In this document: one piece after another, positions 41,452 through 49,760 of the stretch | Numbering within the stretch: position 1 is the first letter of the stretch | Layout of the letters: every line of letters begins with the position of its first letter | Assembly: GCA_023423405.1 (NCBI GenBank) | Contig: JAFAFR010000008.1 | Location: 62,001 to 126,000 of the forward strand | Direction: 5' to 3' | Length of the DNA: 64,000 nt | Origin: Bacteroidota bacterium | GTDB lineage: Bacteria > Bacteroidota > Bacteroidia > Chitinophagales > Chitinophagaceae | Position numbers and translations under genes: made by a program | Notes under the pieces: generated by a model | Database searches by the model: none | Seen by the model: the letters and a program-made list of their open reading frames with translations, nothing else | Told to the model about the DNA's origin: nothing

Positions 41452-43014
41452 GTGAAGTTTAGTGAATTAACGCTTGATCCGGGACTCATGGAAGGCATTG
41501 AGGCCTCGGGTTATACAACGCTTACACCCGTACAGGAACAGGTAATGCCTCCCATTCTCGAAGGTCGCGATATCATCGCTTCCGCGCAGACCGGTACCGG
41601 AAAAACAGCCGCTTTTTTATTGCCCATGCTCAGCAAGTTGATCAAACACCGCCACGAGGGTCATACCAGCGGCGTGATCATTGTGCCCACGCGGGAACTG
41701 GCCATCCAGATCGCCCAGCACGTGGAGGGACTGGCTTATTTCACGCCGGTGAGCAGCTATGCCATTTACGGTGGTGTGGACGGGCAGGCTTTTGTGCTGG
41801 AAAAACAGGCCCTCCGCAACGGGGTTGACCTGGTGATCGCCACGCCCGGCAAACTGATCGCCCACCTGAACATGGGTTATGTGGATTTCAGCCAGCTCCA
41901 GTTCCTGGTGCTCGACGAGGCCGACCGCATGCTGGACATGGGATTCAGCGACGATATCATGCGCATCATCAAATACCTGCCGGCAAACCGCCAGAGCCTG
42001 CTGTTTTCGGCCACCATGCCGGAAAAGATCAGGTCCCTTGCGCGAAAGATCCTTACCAACCCGGTGGAAGTGAATATTGCCATTTCCAAGCCGCCGGAAA
42101 AAGTACAGCAGAAGGCTTACGTGGTGTACGAACCCCAGAAGATCCCGCTGATCCAGCACATCATCCGGGAAACGCCGCACCGCAGCCTGATCATCTTTTG
42201 TTCGCGCAAGCAAACGGTGAAGCAGCTTACACAGGTATTGAAAAGGGCACGCTTCAATGTGGCGGAGATCCACTCCGACCTCGAGCAGAGCGAGCGGGAA
42301 GACCTGTTGCAGGGCTTCCGCAGCGGGCGCATACCCGTGATCGTTGCTACCGATGTATTGTCGCGGGGTATCGATATCGACACCATCGACGTGGTGGTGA
42401 ACTACGACGTGCCGCATGATGCCGAGGATTATGTACACCGCATTGGCCGTACTGCCCGCGCAGAGCGGGATGGCAAGGCTTTTACGCTGGTGAGCGATAA
42501 GGAGATCGGCCGTTTTGCCCGCATCGAATCGCTGATCGGCAAGGAAGTGGAGAAAGCGGTGGTGCCGGCCGAACTGGGAGAAGCACCGGCTTATGAGCCC
42601 CACCGGCGCCAGCGCGGTGGATCAGGTGGCGGGCGTGGCAGGCAGGGCGGTGAGCGCCGCAACGGCCAACGGAACAACAGTGAGCGTAACAGCGGCGAAC
42701 GTCGCAACGGCGAGCGCCGTAACGAAGAGCATCGCAACGAAGAACGGAGAGGGGCACGGCCCGCTCACCACGGTGAACAGCGGCGTCCGGCGCAAAATGG
42801 CTCCCAGCCTGCCATGGCGGGAGAACAGGAGGCTGTTCCCGGAACTGCTCCCGATGCAACGAACCCCGATGCGCAGCGGAAGAAAAAGAAAAAGAACCGC
42901 AAGAAGAAACCAGGCGGCGGCCAGGGACATCGGCCGGCCGGTACCATAACCGGGCCAGCAGGGGAGAATGGTGTGGCAGACGTGGTGCCGTCAGCAGGTG
43001 GCAGGGAAGAATAA
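41452..43014 (+). CDS. DEAD-box RNA helicase, RhlE-like, with long basic tail
   Basis: 520 aa, cytosolic. Helicase motifs in order: Q motif around GYTTLTPVQEQ, AQTGTGKTAAF (I), PTREL (Ia), DEAD (II), SAT (III), HRIGRTARAERDG (VI). The last 130 residues are a basic, disordered tail of RNG/RNE/RGG-type repeats plus KKKKKNRKKK, typical of RNA-binding extensions in Bacteroidota RhlE proteins. It starts with GTG at 41452, since the frame closes 12 bp upstream. Likely in RNA remodelling or cold adaptation, by family. Confidence 0.93.
   Translation: MKFSELTLDPGLMEGIEASGYTTLTPVQEQVMPPILEGRDIIASAQTGTGKTAAFLLPMLSKLIKHRHEGHTSGVIIVPTRELAIQIAQHVEGLAYFTPVSSYAIYGGVDGQAFVLEKQALRNGVDLVIATPGKLIAHLNMGYVDFSQLQFLVLDEADRMLDMGFSDDIMRIIKYLPANRQSLLFSATMPEKIRSLARKILTNPVEVNIAISKPPEKVQQKAYVVYEPQKIPLIQHIIRETPHRSLIIFCSRKQTVKQLTQVLKRARFNVAEIHSDLEQSEREDLLQGFRSGRIPVIVATDVLSRGIDIDTIDVVVNYDVPHDAEDYVHRIGRTARAERDGKAFTLVSDKEIGRFARIESLIGKEVEKAVVPAELGEAPAYEPHRRQRGGSGGGRGRQGGERRNGQRNNSERNSGERRNGERRNEEHRNEERRGARPAHHGEQRRPAQNGSQPAMAGEQEAVPGTAPDATNPDAQRKKKKKNRKKKPGGGQGHRPAGTITGPAGENGVADVVPSAGGREE
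42652..42753 (+). repeat. Minisatellite-like Arg/Asn/Glu repeat in the helicase tail
   Basis: Degenerate tandem units encode GERRNG, SERNS, GERRNG, ERRNE, EHRNE, ERRG. The cgtaacg / cgcaacg cores recur every 12-18 bp. Confidence 0.75.
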
Positions 43015-43034
43015 TCATCGTTAAAATAGAGCGG

Positions 43035-43847
43035 ATGTTTAGTTTTCGGTTGAGCATCGGTGTAAGTATGCTGGCGCTTGCGCTGGCAACGGCCTGCAGT
43101 CCTAACCCTTATGCCCAAACGAACAAGGCGCACCGCAGGCAGGTGAAGTCGTTCACCAAGCAGCTCCGGCAATATCCGCCCGCCGGCAGCCCCGACAACG
43201 GCCGTTACTGGGTGGGCACCACCAATTTCGGCATCCGCAAGCCCAATTACGTTGTCATCCATCATACTGCGCAGGGAAGCTGTGACCAAACCCTGCGGAC
43301 TTTCACAATGCCCCGCACCCAGGTGAGCGCGCATTATGTGATCTGCAAGGACGGCACCATCCACCAGATGCTGAACGATTACCTGCGGGCACATCATGCC
43401 GGCATATCGCGGTGGGGCAGCAATACCGATCTCAATTCCAGCAGCATTGGCATTGAGCTCGACAACAATGGGTTTGAATATTTCGACGGGCGCCAGATCG
43501 GCAGCCTGCTTACCCTGCTCGATACCCTGAAGCACCGCTACAATATTCCCGCAGCCAATTTCATAGGGCATGGCGATATTGCCCCCACCCGTAAGAACGA
43601 CCCCAACTGGCGCTTTCCCTGGAAACAGCTTGCCGACAGTGGTTTTGGCAACTGGTGGCGCGATACCATGGGCCTGGAGTTGCCCATTCTCTTCAACGAT
43701 ACGCTGGCGCTTAAGCTGGTGGGTTATGACCTGCGCGACAGCACCGCTGCTATCCAGGCGTTCAAGCGGCACTGGATGCAGGACAGCACGGCCGGCATGA
43801 CCGATCCTGCGCGCAAAGTGCTGTACGGCCTGTTACTGGGGCAGTAA
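43035..43847 (+). CDS. N-acetylmuramoyl-L-alanine amidase (Amidase_2), lipoprotein
   Basis: 270 aa. Cleaves the bond between MurNAc and the stem peptide in the periplasm. The signal peptide ends in the lipobox ATAC. Zinc-site motifs of the AmiD/AmpD class are present: VVIHHTAQGS (His) and FIGHGDIAPTRKNDPNW (second His, then the D of the catalytic loop), with SAHYVICKDGTIHQM and SIGIELDNNG between them. The C-terminal 60 residues carry a short peptidoglycan-binding-like helical segment (LKLVGYDLRDSTAAIQAFKR). Confidence 0.92.
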   Translation: MFSFRLSIGVSMLALALATACSPNPYAQTNKAHRRQVKSFTKQLRQYPPAGSPDNGRYWVGTTNFGIRKPNYVVIHHTAQGSCDQTLRTFTMPRTQVSAHYVICKDGTIHQMLNDYLRAHHAGISRWGSNTDLNSSSIGIELDNNGFEYFDGRQIGSLLTLLDTLKHRYNIPAANFIGHGDIAPTRKNDPNWRFPWKQLADSGFGNWWRDTMGLELPILFNDTLALKLVGYDLRDSTAAIQAFKRHWMQDSTAGMTDPARKVLYGLLLGQ

Positions 43848-43874
43848 GCAAATGTTCAGCAGTAGCCGGGCCCT

Positions 43875-45008
43875 TTAATTGTAGAGCTCCGCACTCAGCG
43901 CCACGAGGTGCACTTCTTCCGCAACGATGCGTTGCGATACGCCGTCCACCTTGCTCCACTTCACCAGCCGGATATACCCTTCCGCAATTTCGATACCGGT
44001 GATATTGCCGTCGGCAAAGCAGCAGCAGCCTGCATTGAAATAAGTGGGCCGCATGTCGCGGAACTGCTGGTTCACATGATCGTACTCCCGCCGCCTGCGC
44101 GGGATCTCGTTCAATATTTCCGCTTCGCGGGCTGCATCCTTTGCCGCACGCGCTTCTTCGAGCTGCAGGTACAACCGTTCGAGGTGGGTGAGCGATTTGA
44201 AAACAGGCTGGTGGGTATGGCCCGTGATCAACACGAGGTTCGATTGCTGGGCGCTCCATTCGTACATCATCTGGTTGTGCAGGGTCTTGTTATTGTCGTT
44301 GCAGGAAGGCGAATTGGTATTGATCTCAAGAAAGCTCTGCAATGGTCCCCAGATGGCGGAAACAAACCATTTGCTGAACCGGTTGCCATCGCTCTGCGCA
44401 TCGCCCTGGTGGCCGTGGGTGCAAAAGAAATCGATCTCGGCATCGGGGAGGGCTGCCCGCAATACGGCGCCGGCATGTGTTTTCATGTGCGCATCGTAGA
44501 TTTTTTTGAGGAAGGCCGGCGCAATGGGATCGTTGCCCCAATAGAGGTCGTGGTTGCCAAACAGCTTCACAAAAGCGCGCCTTTCCACAAAGCGGCGTTC
44601 CGCAGCAAAGGTCTTCTTATTGTATTTGACCACATTGGGCAGGATATTTTCCCACAGCTCTTCGCTGTCGCCCAGGTTGATGTAATAAAACTTTTTCCGG
44701 TCGTAATAATCCAGTGCGGCGATGTAGTTGTCTTCGCAAATGGCAAAATCATCTGCGCCATCTCTTGTGCCCTTGTGGAGGTCGGTAAAAATGATCACGG
44801 GTTGTTCGTCGGGGCGGAAGGCGAACAGCGGCCCTTTTTTTCCCGGTTCGTCGGTGATGCTGTTGTACAGTTCGGTGAGTGAGCTGAAAACATTTTCCTT
44901 TTTGGGAGAAGACGTGAAGCGGTCGGCTATCCAGGCAATGGGGCGTTTCAGGAGGAATTGCAGGATTGCCCGGAAGAAATTGTACAATGATAAAAGGATC
45001 TGGCGCAT
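43875..45008 (-). CDS. Calcineurin-like metallophosphoesterase
   Basis: 377 aa, no signal peptide. Metal motifs in order: FTDLHKGT (Dx[H]), NLGDSEEL (GD), GNHDLYW (GNHD) and ITGHTHQP (GHTH). These define a two-metal phosphoesterase; substrate unknown. An N-terminal amphipathic stretch (LLSLYNFFRAILQFLL) may sit at the membrane. It is convergent with the amidase gene. Confidence 0.88.
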   Translation of the reverse strand: MRQILLSLYNFFRAILQFLLKRPIAWIADRFTSSPKKENVFSSLTELYNSITDEPGKKGPLFAFRPDEQPVIIFTDLHKGTRDGADDFAICEDNYIAALDYYDRKKFYYINLGDSEELWENILPNVVKYNKKTFAAERRFVERRAFVKLFGNHDLYWGNDPIAPAFLKKIYDAHMKTHAGAVLRAALPDAEIDFFCTHGHQGDAQSDGNRFSKWFVSAIWGPLQSFLEINTNSPSCNDNNKTLHNQMMYEWSAQQSNLVLITGHTHQPVFKSLTHLERLYLQLEEARAAKDAAREAEILNEIPRRRREYDHVNQQFRDMRPTYFNAGCCCFADGNITGIEIAEGYIRLVKWSKVDGVSQRIVAEEVHLVALSAELYN

Positions 45009-45133
45009 GGTTCAGGTTTCGTAAAAACGGTGGGGACGAACGACTTCCTGCCAGCCGGGGGCGGCAGTTTGTTCAGCAGGCTGCCGAATGCTGCAATATA
45101 CCATTCCTGGGGAAGTAGAAAATATTTGCTATT

Positions 45134-45162
45134 TACTAAATAAGTTAGTATTTTCATGCTAA
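45134..45162. promoter_or_regulatory. Three-half-site operator at the 45178 promoter
   Basis: TACTAA (45134-45139), N5, TTAGTA (45145-45150), N6, TGCTAA (45157-45162). The first two form a perfect palindrome. A TTTG at 45125-45128 and TATTTTCA at 45149-45156 are candidate -33 and -7 elements 20 bp apart, so the site covers the promoter spacer, as expected for a repressor. A matching site occurs at 50319-50346. Confidence 0.6.
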
Positions 45163-45177
45163 ATAAATTGGTTTCAT

Positions 45178-45771
45178 ATGGAGGCGATGACTTTACCGGG
45201 TTGTATGGCGCAGCAGGAGCGGGCGTTGACGGAATACAGGCTGGCCGTTTTTCCCGGCCGTGAACTGGCGGCCCTGCTGGGGGCGGAAATGGCCTATGGA
45301 ACCGCCTGTTATGGAAAGGCGCTTCGCTGGGTGGAGAAGCCGGCGATTGAGCTCCTGCGTTTTCAGGCCAGACCCGAGATGGAGGACACCCTGCTCCGCT
45401 GGATGCTGCGCATCTGTTGCCAGTCGGAGCGCTTCCCGGTGGCAATCAACAATTACGGGAGCCAGCCGGCCTGCCCGCTCTACCTGCGATTGCAGGACGA
45501 CCGGCCGCTGCGGCAACTGTCTGCGGGTTTCCGGACCTTGGACGGCTGGCTAAAAAGCAATGGATTGGGCAGTATCCGGTTACAGCCTCCCCGCCTTGTC
45601 CTGGTTTCTTCCCTGGATCCGCTCCGGGAAAGGGAGATCCTGCTTGATTTTTCCAGCCGTATGGTGGCTGGCTCCATGGCGGTAGAGGAACTGGTACTGT
45701 TTGGCGGAGAGGGCCGGCTGGTGAGCCGCCTGCCCCTTTCCTTATCTTATTCGATCAACAAAAACATCTGA
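45178..45771 (+). CDS. 2H-phosphoesterase-like protein lacking catalytic histidines (1)
   Basis: 197 aa, soluble, not confidently assigned. Its layout resembles 2'-5' RNA ligase/2H proteins: EYRLAVFPGREL (first strand), ELLRFQARP at the place of the first HxS/T motif, FPVAINNYGSQPACPLYLRL (central strands), and RLVLVSSLDP at the place of the second motif. Neither position has the HxS/T histidine, so catalysis of that type is unlikely. The next gene encodes a paralogue, aligning over nearly its full length. First gene of a three-gene unit with a radical SAM gene. Confidence 0.6.
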   Translation: MEAMTLPGCMAQQERALTEYRLAVFPGRELAALLGAEMAYGTACYGKALRWVEKPAIELLRFQARPEMEDTLLRWMLRICCQSERFPVAINNYGSQPACPLYLRLQDDRPLRQLSAGFRTLDGWLKSNGLGSIRLQPPRLVLVSSLDPLREREILLDFSSRMVAGSMAVEELVLFGGEGRLVSRLPLSLSYSINKNI

Positions 45772-45775
45772 TGTC

Positions 45776-46432
45776 ATGGCACAGCACCTAACACAAAACT
45801 CTATGCACCCGTCAAACTTACCGGGTGCCGGGCTTTTCCATTTGCCGGGCTACCAATTGCATGAATACCAATTGGTCCTGGCCCTGCCGGATGCGCTGAA
45901 AGAAAGGCTGAAAAAAGTGCGGCAACAATTCCAGGAAACCTACCAGACGGCGCCCCAGGGTCAGTCTCCCATCCTTCTGCCCCTGGTAAAGTTCAGGCAG
46001 CGGCCTGTACTGGAGGAACGGATGGTATTGTCGCTGCAGCAGGTGGTTTCCTCCTGGAAGCCGGTGGCCCTCCATCTCAAGGATTTCGGGTCGGCGCCTG
46101 CCCATTCTATTTATATTCCGGTGACCAGTCCCCTGCCCCTGCAGTCGATGGTGCGGGGATTGAAAGGCGTGCAATCGCTGTTGAAGGCCGACCGGGAAAA
46201 CCAACCCCATTTTCCGGACGAGCACCGGGTTTTTGTGGCAAGCCGCATTCCCCGGCAGGTATATGAAAATGCGTGGCTGGCTTATTCGCACAAAAAATTC
46301 ACCGGGCAGTTCATGGCCGATGCCTGCCTGCTGTTGAAGCGAAAAACCGGCAGTCAGTACTGGCAGATCCTCCGGAGGATGGAGTTCCGGAACCTTCCGT
46401 TGGGCGTGAGCCAGGGCAGCCTCTTTGCTTAA
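45776..46432 (+). CDS. 2H-phosphoesterase-like protein lacking catalytic histidines (2)
   Basis: 218 aa. Paralogue of the upstream product: HEYQLVLALPDAL, PLVKFRQRP, KPVALHLKDFGSAPAHSIYIPV and HRVFVASRIP align with EYRLAVFPGREL, ELLRFQARP, FPVAINNYGSQPACPLYLRL and RLVLVSSLDP. The motif-1 histidine is absent; at motif 2 a His precedes RVFVAS but the HxS/T pattern is not kept. Starts 4 bp after the upstream stop and ends 2 bp before the radical SAM gene, so all three are co-transcribed. Confidence 0.6.
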   Translation: MAQHLTQNSMHPSNLPGAGLFHLPGYQLHEYQLVLALPDALKERLKKVRQQFQETYQTAPQGQSPILLPLVKFRQRPVLEERMVLSLQQVVSSWKPVALHLKDFGSAPAHSIYIPVTSPLPLQSMVRGLKGVQSLLKADRENQPHFPDEHRVFVASRIPRQVYENAWLAYSHKKFTGQFMADACLLLKRKTGSQYWQILRRMEFRNLPLGVSQGSLFA

Positions 46433-46434
46433 CT

Positions 46435-47469
46435 ATGAAAACAGGTATCATACAGGGAAGGGGCGCCCAGTTCAATACTGCCAACCGGTTTGAAACCAGG
46501 CACCAGGAATGGGAGATTCCCGAGGGGGAGAGGGCCACGGTTTATTTAGAGCAGGATGCCAAAAGCCTGGTGAACAAGGTGGAGAGTCCGGATGTAGGGA
46601 TGCTTTACAGCATGAACCCTTACCAGGGCTGCGAACACGGCTGCATTTATTGCTATGCGCGCAATTCGCATGAATACTGGGGGTACAGCGCCGGCTTGGA
46701 TTTCGAGAGCCGGATCATGGTGAAACGCAATGCGCCGGAACTGTTGCGTAAATTTTTATTGCGGCCATCCTGGGAATGCCAGCCGCTTTCGCTCAGCGGA
46801 AACACCGACTGTTACCAACCGGCCGAAAAGAAGTTCCGCCTGACCCGGCGCCTGCTGGAGGTTTGCCAGGAATTCAACCAGCCGGTGGGAATCATTACCA
46901 AGAATGCGCTGGTGCTGCGGGACCGGGATATACTGTCGGCCATGGGTCAAAAAAAACTGGCGACGGTGATTGTTACCATCACCAGTCTTACGGAGGCAAC
47001 GCGGCGGGTGATGGAGCCACGCACCACCACGGCTGCCCAGCGGCTGCGCACGATCCGGGAGCTATCGGAGTCGGGCATAAGAACGGGCGTGATGATAGGA
47101 CCCGTAATACCCGGGCTGACCGATCACGAATTGCCGGCCATCCTGGAAGCGGCGGCTGCGGCGGGCGCCAGCTTTTCAGCCTATACCTTCCTCCGGCTCA
47201 ATGGCTCCCTGAAGATCCTGTTCCACGACTGGCTGTACAAGCATTTCCCAGACCGTGCCGATAAAGTATGGCATGGCATAGAAGACGGGCATGGGGGCCA
47301 GGTAAACGACAACCGTTTTGGTACGAGGATGCGGGGCGAAGGGGTGCTGGCGGATTTGGTGAACCAGCAGTTTAAAAAATTCAGCCAGATATACCAGCTT
47401 ACCGGCGGCAGGTGGGAACTTGATACCAGCCTTTTTGCCGCGCCTTTCCGGCAACTCAGGTTATTCTGA
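46435..47469 (+). CDS. PA0069-family radical SAM protein
   Basis: 344 aa, cytosolic. The [4Fe-4S] motif is C66-x3-C70-x2-C73 (CEHGCIYCYAR), within MNPYQGCEHGC. Later blocks LSGNTDCYQPAEKKFRLTR, IITKNALVLRD, MEPRTTTAAQRL and TGVMIGPVIPGLTD match the PA0069/Rv2578c branch of the SplB-related radical SAM enzymes. The reaction is unknown; relatives of spore photoproduct lyase suggest nucleic-acid chemistry, which is inference. Start at ATG 46435 follows the upstream stop by 2 bp. Confidence 0.9.
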   Translation: MKTGIIQGRGAQFNTANRFETRHQEWEIPEGERATVYLEQDAKSLVNKVESPDVGMLYSMNPYQGCEHGCIYCYARNSHEYWGYSAGLDFESRIMVKRNAPELLRKFLLRPSWECQPLSLSGNTDCYQPAEKKFRLTRRLLEVCQEFNQPVGIITKNALVLRDRDILSAMGQKKLATVIVTITSLTEATRRVMEPRTTTAAQRLRTIRELSESGIRTGVMIGPVIPGLTDHELPAILEAAAAAGASFSAYTFLRLNGSLKILFHDWLYKHFPDRADKVWHGIEDGHGGQVNDNRFGTRMRGEGVLADLVNQQFKKFSQIYQLTGGRWELDTSLFAAPFRQLRLF

Positions 47470-47553
47470 CAGGAACCGGAAAAGTTTTTCGGGTTGTATT
47501 CCTGCGGCAGCCGGTCTGTTGTTTCACGGGCGCAGAAAATCAGCAAAACATGC

Positions 47554-47561
47554 TATTTTCG
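47554..47561 (+). promoter_or_regulatory. Variant -7 box for the kinase-RapZ gene
   Basis: TATTTTCG (one mismatch to TAnnTTTG) lies 11 nt before ATG 47573. Confidence 0.45.
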
Positions 47562-47572
47562 GCGCTCATCAT

Positions 47573-49033
47573 ATGGAAACAATCATTCATGCTATAACCG
47601 CCCTGTGGGAAGCGCAATTCAGCGAAGAGCCGGCATCGATCAGTAAGATTCCGCAAAGCGGAAGTGACCGTCTTTATTTCAGGGTGACGGGTAAGGACGG
47701 CCGTCACCTGATCGCCACTTATAACCAGCACCTGCGGGAGAACCAGACCTTTATCAGCTTCAGCAAATCACTGTTCGGGCAGGATTGTCCTGTTCCTGAA
47801 GTGAAGGCGGTTAACGAAAAAGGGGATGTGTACCTGCAGACCGATTTTGGCGATACCAGCCTGCTCAATATCCTGGAGAAGGAAGGTTTTACCGAACACG
47901 TGTATGCGTTGTTCCAGCAAAGCCTGGAAAGGCTGGCCCATCTCCAGATCGTAGGGGGCGCGGCCATCGATTACAGTCAATGCCTTACCGCTTTTGAATT
48001 TGGAAAGCAGGCCATCCTGAGCGACCTGCTTTACTTTAAATACTATTTTCTCGACACGCTGAAATATCCCTACGATAAGCAGGCCCTGCTGGATGATTTT
48101 GATGCGCTCAGCACCTATCTCACCCGCACAGAGAACAAGCATTTTATGTTTCGCGATTTCCAGAGCCGGAACATCATGGTGGAGGAGGAGAAAGTGCATT
48201 TTATAGACTACCAGGGAGGCATGCGGGGCGCTCTGCAGTACGATGTGGCCAGCCTGCTCTGGCAGGCGCGGGCCGACCTGCCGGAAGAATGGAAGGACGG
48301 GCTGCTGGACTATTATATTGAAGTGGCCGGAAAGTGGCTGGCACACCCGTTGGATGCTCATTTGTTCACCGCCCAGTACAACGGGTACGTGTTGATCCGG
48401 TTGCTGCAGGTATTGGGCGCCTATGGGTTCCGCGGTTTTTTCCAGCGCAAGGCGCAGTTTCTCACCAGTATTCCATTGGCCCTGCGCAATCTCAGGCAGT
48501 TCACTGATAAGCGCCGCATGGGAATATCCGTTCCGGAATTCGATAAGTGCCTGCAGTTTTGCACCAGCGACGGAGTGCTGGCAAGGTTTGAGCCGCTGCG
48601 GGCGGGTCCCGATACCCCGCTGGTGGTACAGGTGCGGAGCTTTAGTTACAAAAAGGGTATTCCGCCCGATGAAAGCGGCAATGGCGGCGGGTTTGTATTC
48701 GACTGCAGGGGCATTCTCAATCCCGGAAGGATCGAAGAGTTCAAAATCCAGACCGGCCGCGACAAGGCGGTAAAAGACTACCTGGAACAACTGACCATCA
48801 TGCCCGATTACCTCAATTCGGTTTTTGACATCGTTGACATTACGGTGGCGGATTATATCAAAAGGGGTTTCAGCAGTCTCCAGGTTAATTTCGGTTGTAC
48901 CGGCGGGCAGCACCGCAGCGTGTATGCTGCCGACGCCCTGGTGCGGCATCTCCGGAACAAGTTTGGCGTGAAACTGGAACTGACCCACCGCGAGCAGCCC
49001 CAGTTGAATGAAAGCCCCATTGTAAACCCATAA
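47573..49033 (+). CDS. AmgK-like sugar kinase fused to a RapZ C-terminal domain
   Basis: 486 aa, cytosolic. Residues about 1-330 form an aminoglycoside-phosphotransferase-type kinase: the catalytic loop reads R-D195-F-Q-S-R-N200 and the metal-binding segment FID212YQGG, both as in AmgK, which phosphorylates N-acetylmuramate/N-acetylglucosamine at C1. Residues about 349-480 match the C-terminal domain of RapZ: VQVRSFSYKKGIPPD, FVFDCRGILNPGR, TGRDKAVKDYLE and FGCTGGQHRSVY (440-451). RapZ's N-terminal ATPase domain is missing. In E. coli the RapZ C-terminal domain binds glucosamine-6-phosphate and RNA. A MurU-like gene follows 10 bp later. Confidence 0.85.
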   Translation: METIIHAITALWEAQFSEEPASISKIPQSGSDRLYFRVTGKDGRHLIATYNQHLRENQTFISFSKSLFGQDCPVPEVKAVNEKGDVYLQTDFGDTSLLNILEKEGFTEHVYALFQQSLERLAHLQIVGGAAIDYSQCLTAFEFGKQAILSDLLYFKYYFLDTLKYPYDKQALLDDFDALSTYLTRTENKHFMFRDFQSRNIMVEEEKVHFIDYQGGMRGALQYDVASLLWQARADLPEEWKDGLLDYYIEVAGKWLAHPLDAHLFTAQYNGYVLIRLLQVLGAYGFRGFFQRKAQFLTSIPLALRNLRQFTDKRRMGISVPEFDKCLQFCTSDGVLARFEPLRAGPDTPLVVQVRSFSYKKGIPPDESGNGGGFVFDCRGILNPGRIEEFKIQTGRDKAVKDYLEQLTIMPDYLNSVFDIVDITVADYIKRGFSSLQVNFGCTGGQHRSVYAADALVRHLRNKFGVKLELTHREQPQLNESPIVNP

Positions 49034-49043
49034 TCCCCCTGAA

Positions 49044-49760
49044 TTGAAAGCGATGATCTTTGCGGCCGGCCTGGGTACCAGGTTCAAACCCTGGACCGAC
49101 CACCATCCCAAGGCCCTGGCCCCCGTGAATGGAAAGTCGTTGTTGCAACGAAATATAGAATATCTCCAACGCTATGGCATAACCGAAGTGGTGGTGAATG
49201 TGCACCATTTTGCCGACCAGATCGAAGAGGCCGTGCATAAAGCAGGCGGTTGGGGTTCGAATATCCACATCAGCGATGAACGCAACCAGGTGCTGGAAAC
49301 CGGCGGAGGCTTGCTCAAAGCAGCCCCCTTGCTGGAAGGACCGGAACCTTTTGTGACCATCAACGCCGATATCCTGACCGACCTCGATCTGTATCAACTC
49401 CTGCAGTACCACCGGAGCCAGGAGGCATTGATCAGTTTTGGCGTCACCAATCGGAAAACTTCCCGCAATTTTTTATTCGACCAGGAGCATCGCCTTTGCG
49501 GCTGGACAAACACCCAGACAGGAGAAAAAAGAATAAGCATTGAGAAAACACTCTTGCAGCCCCTGGCTTACAGTTGCGTGGTCGTGTTCGAGCCGCGGGT
49601 TTTTAGCCTCATCCGGCAGGAAGGAAAGTTTTCCCTGGTAGATGTTTATCTGGACCTGGCCAGGGAAAACCGCATCATGGGTTTCGACCATAGCGGTGAC
49701 CGCCTGGTGGACGTAGGTAAACCAGAGAGCATTGCAATGGCAGAAGCGCTCTTTGCCTGA
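49044..49760 (+). CDS. MurU-like sugar-1-phosphate nucleotidyltransferase
   Basis: 238 aa, cytosolic. The nucleotide-binding motif FAAGLGTRFKPWTDHHPKAL is followed by PVNGKSLLQRNIEYL, VNVHHFADQIE, VLETGGGLLKAAPLL, INADILTDLD (metal Asp) and FSLVDVYLDLAREN. This fits MurU (MurNAc-1-phosphate uridylyltransferase). The start is TTG 49044 (MKAMIFAAG, the usual family N-terminus); the first ATG is three codons later. With the AmgK-like kinase it would make UDP-MurNAc directly from recycled MurNAc. It abuts the convergent 49761 gene. Confidence 0.85.
   Translation: MKAMIFAAGLGTRFKPWTDHHPKALAPVNGKSLLQRNIEYLQRYGITEVVVNVHHFADQIEEAVHKAGGWGSNIHISDERNQVLETGGGLLKAAPLLEGPEPFVTINADILTDLDLYQLLQYHRSQEALISFGVTNRKTSRNFLFDQEHRLCGWTNTQTGEKRISIEKTLLQPLAYSCVVVFEPRVFSLIRQEGKFSLVDVYLDLARENRIMGFDHSGDRLVDVGKPESIAMAEALFA

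Noticed and set aside
47768..49111. 447-codon minus-strand frame
   Set aside because: Antisense of the kinase-RapZ gene and the start of the MurU-like gene, both well supported.
49250..49262. GGTTCGAAT resembling a tRNA T-arm
   Set aside because: It lies inside the MurU-like coding sequence, with no acceptor or anticodon stem around it.
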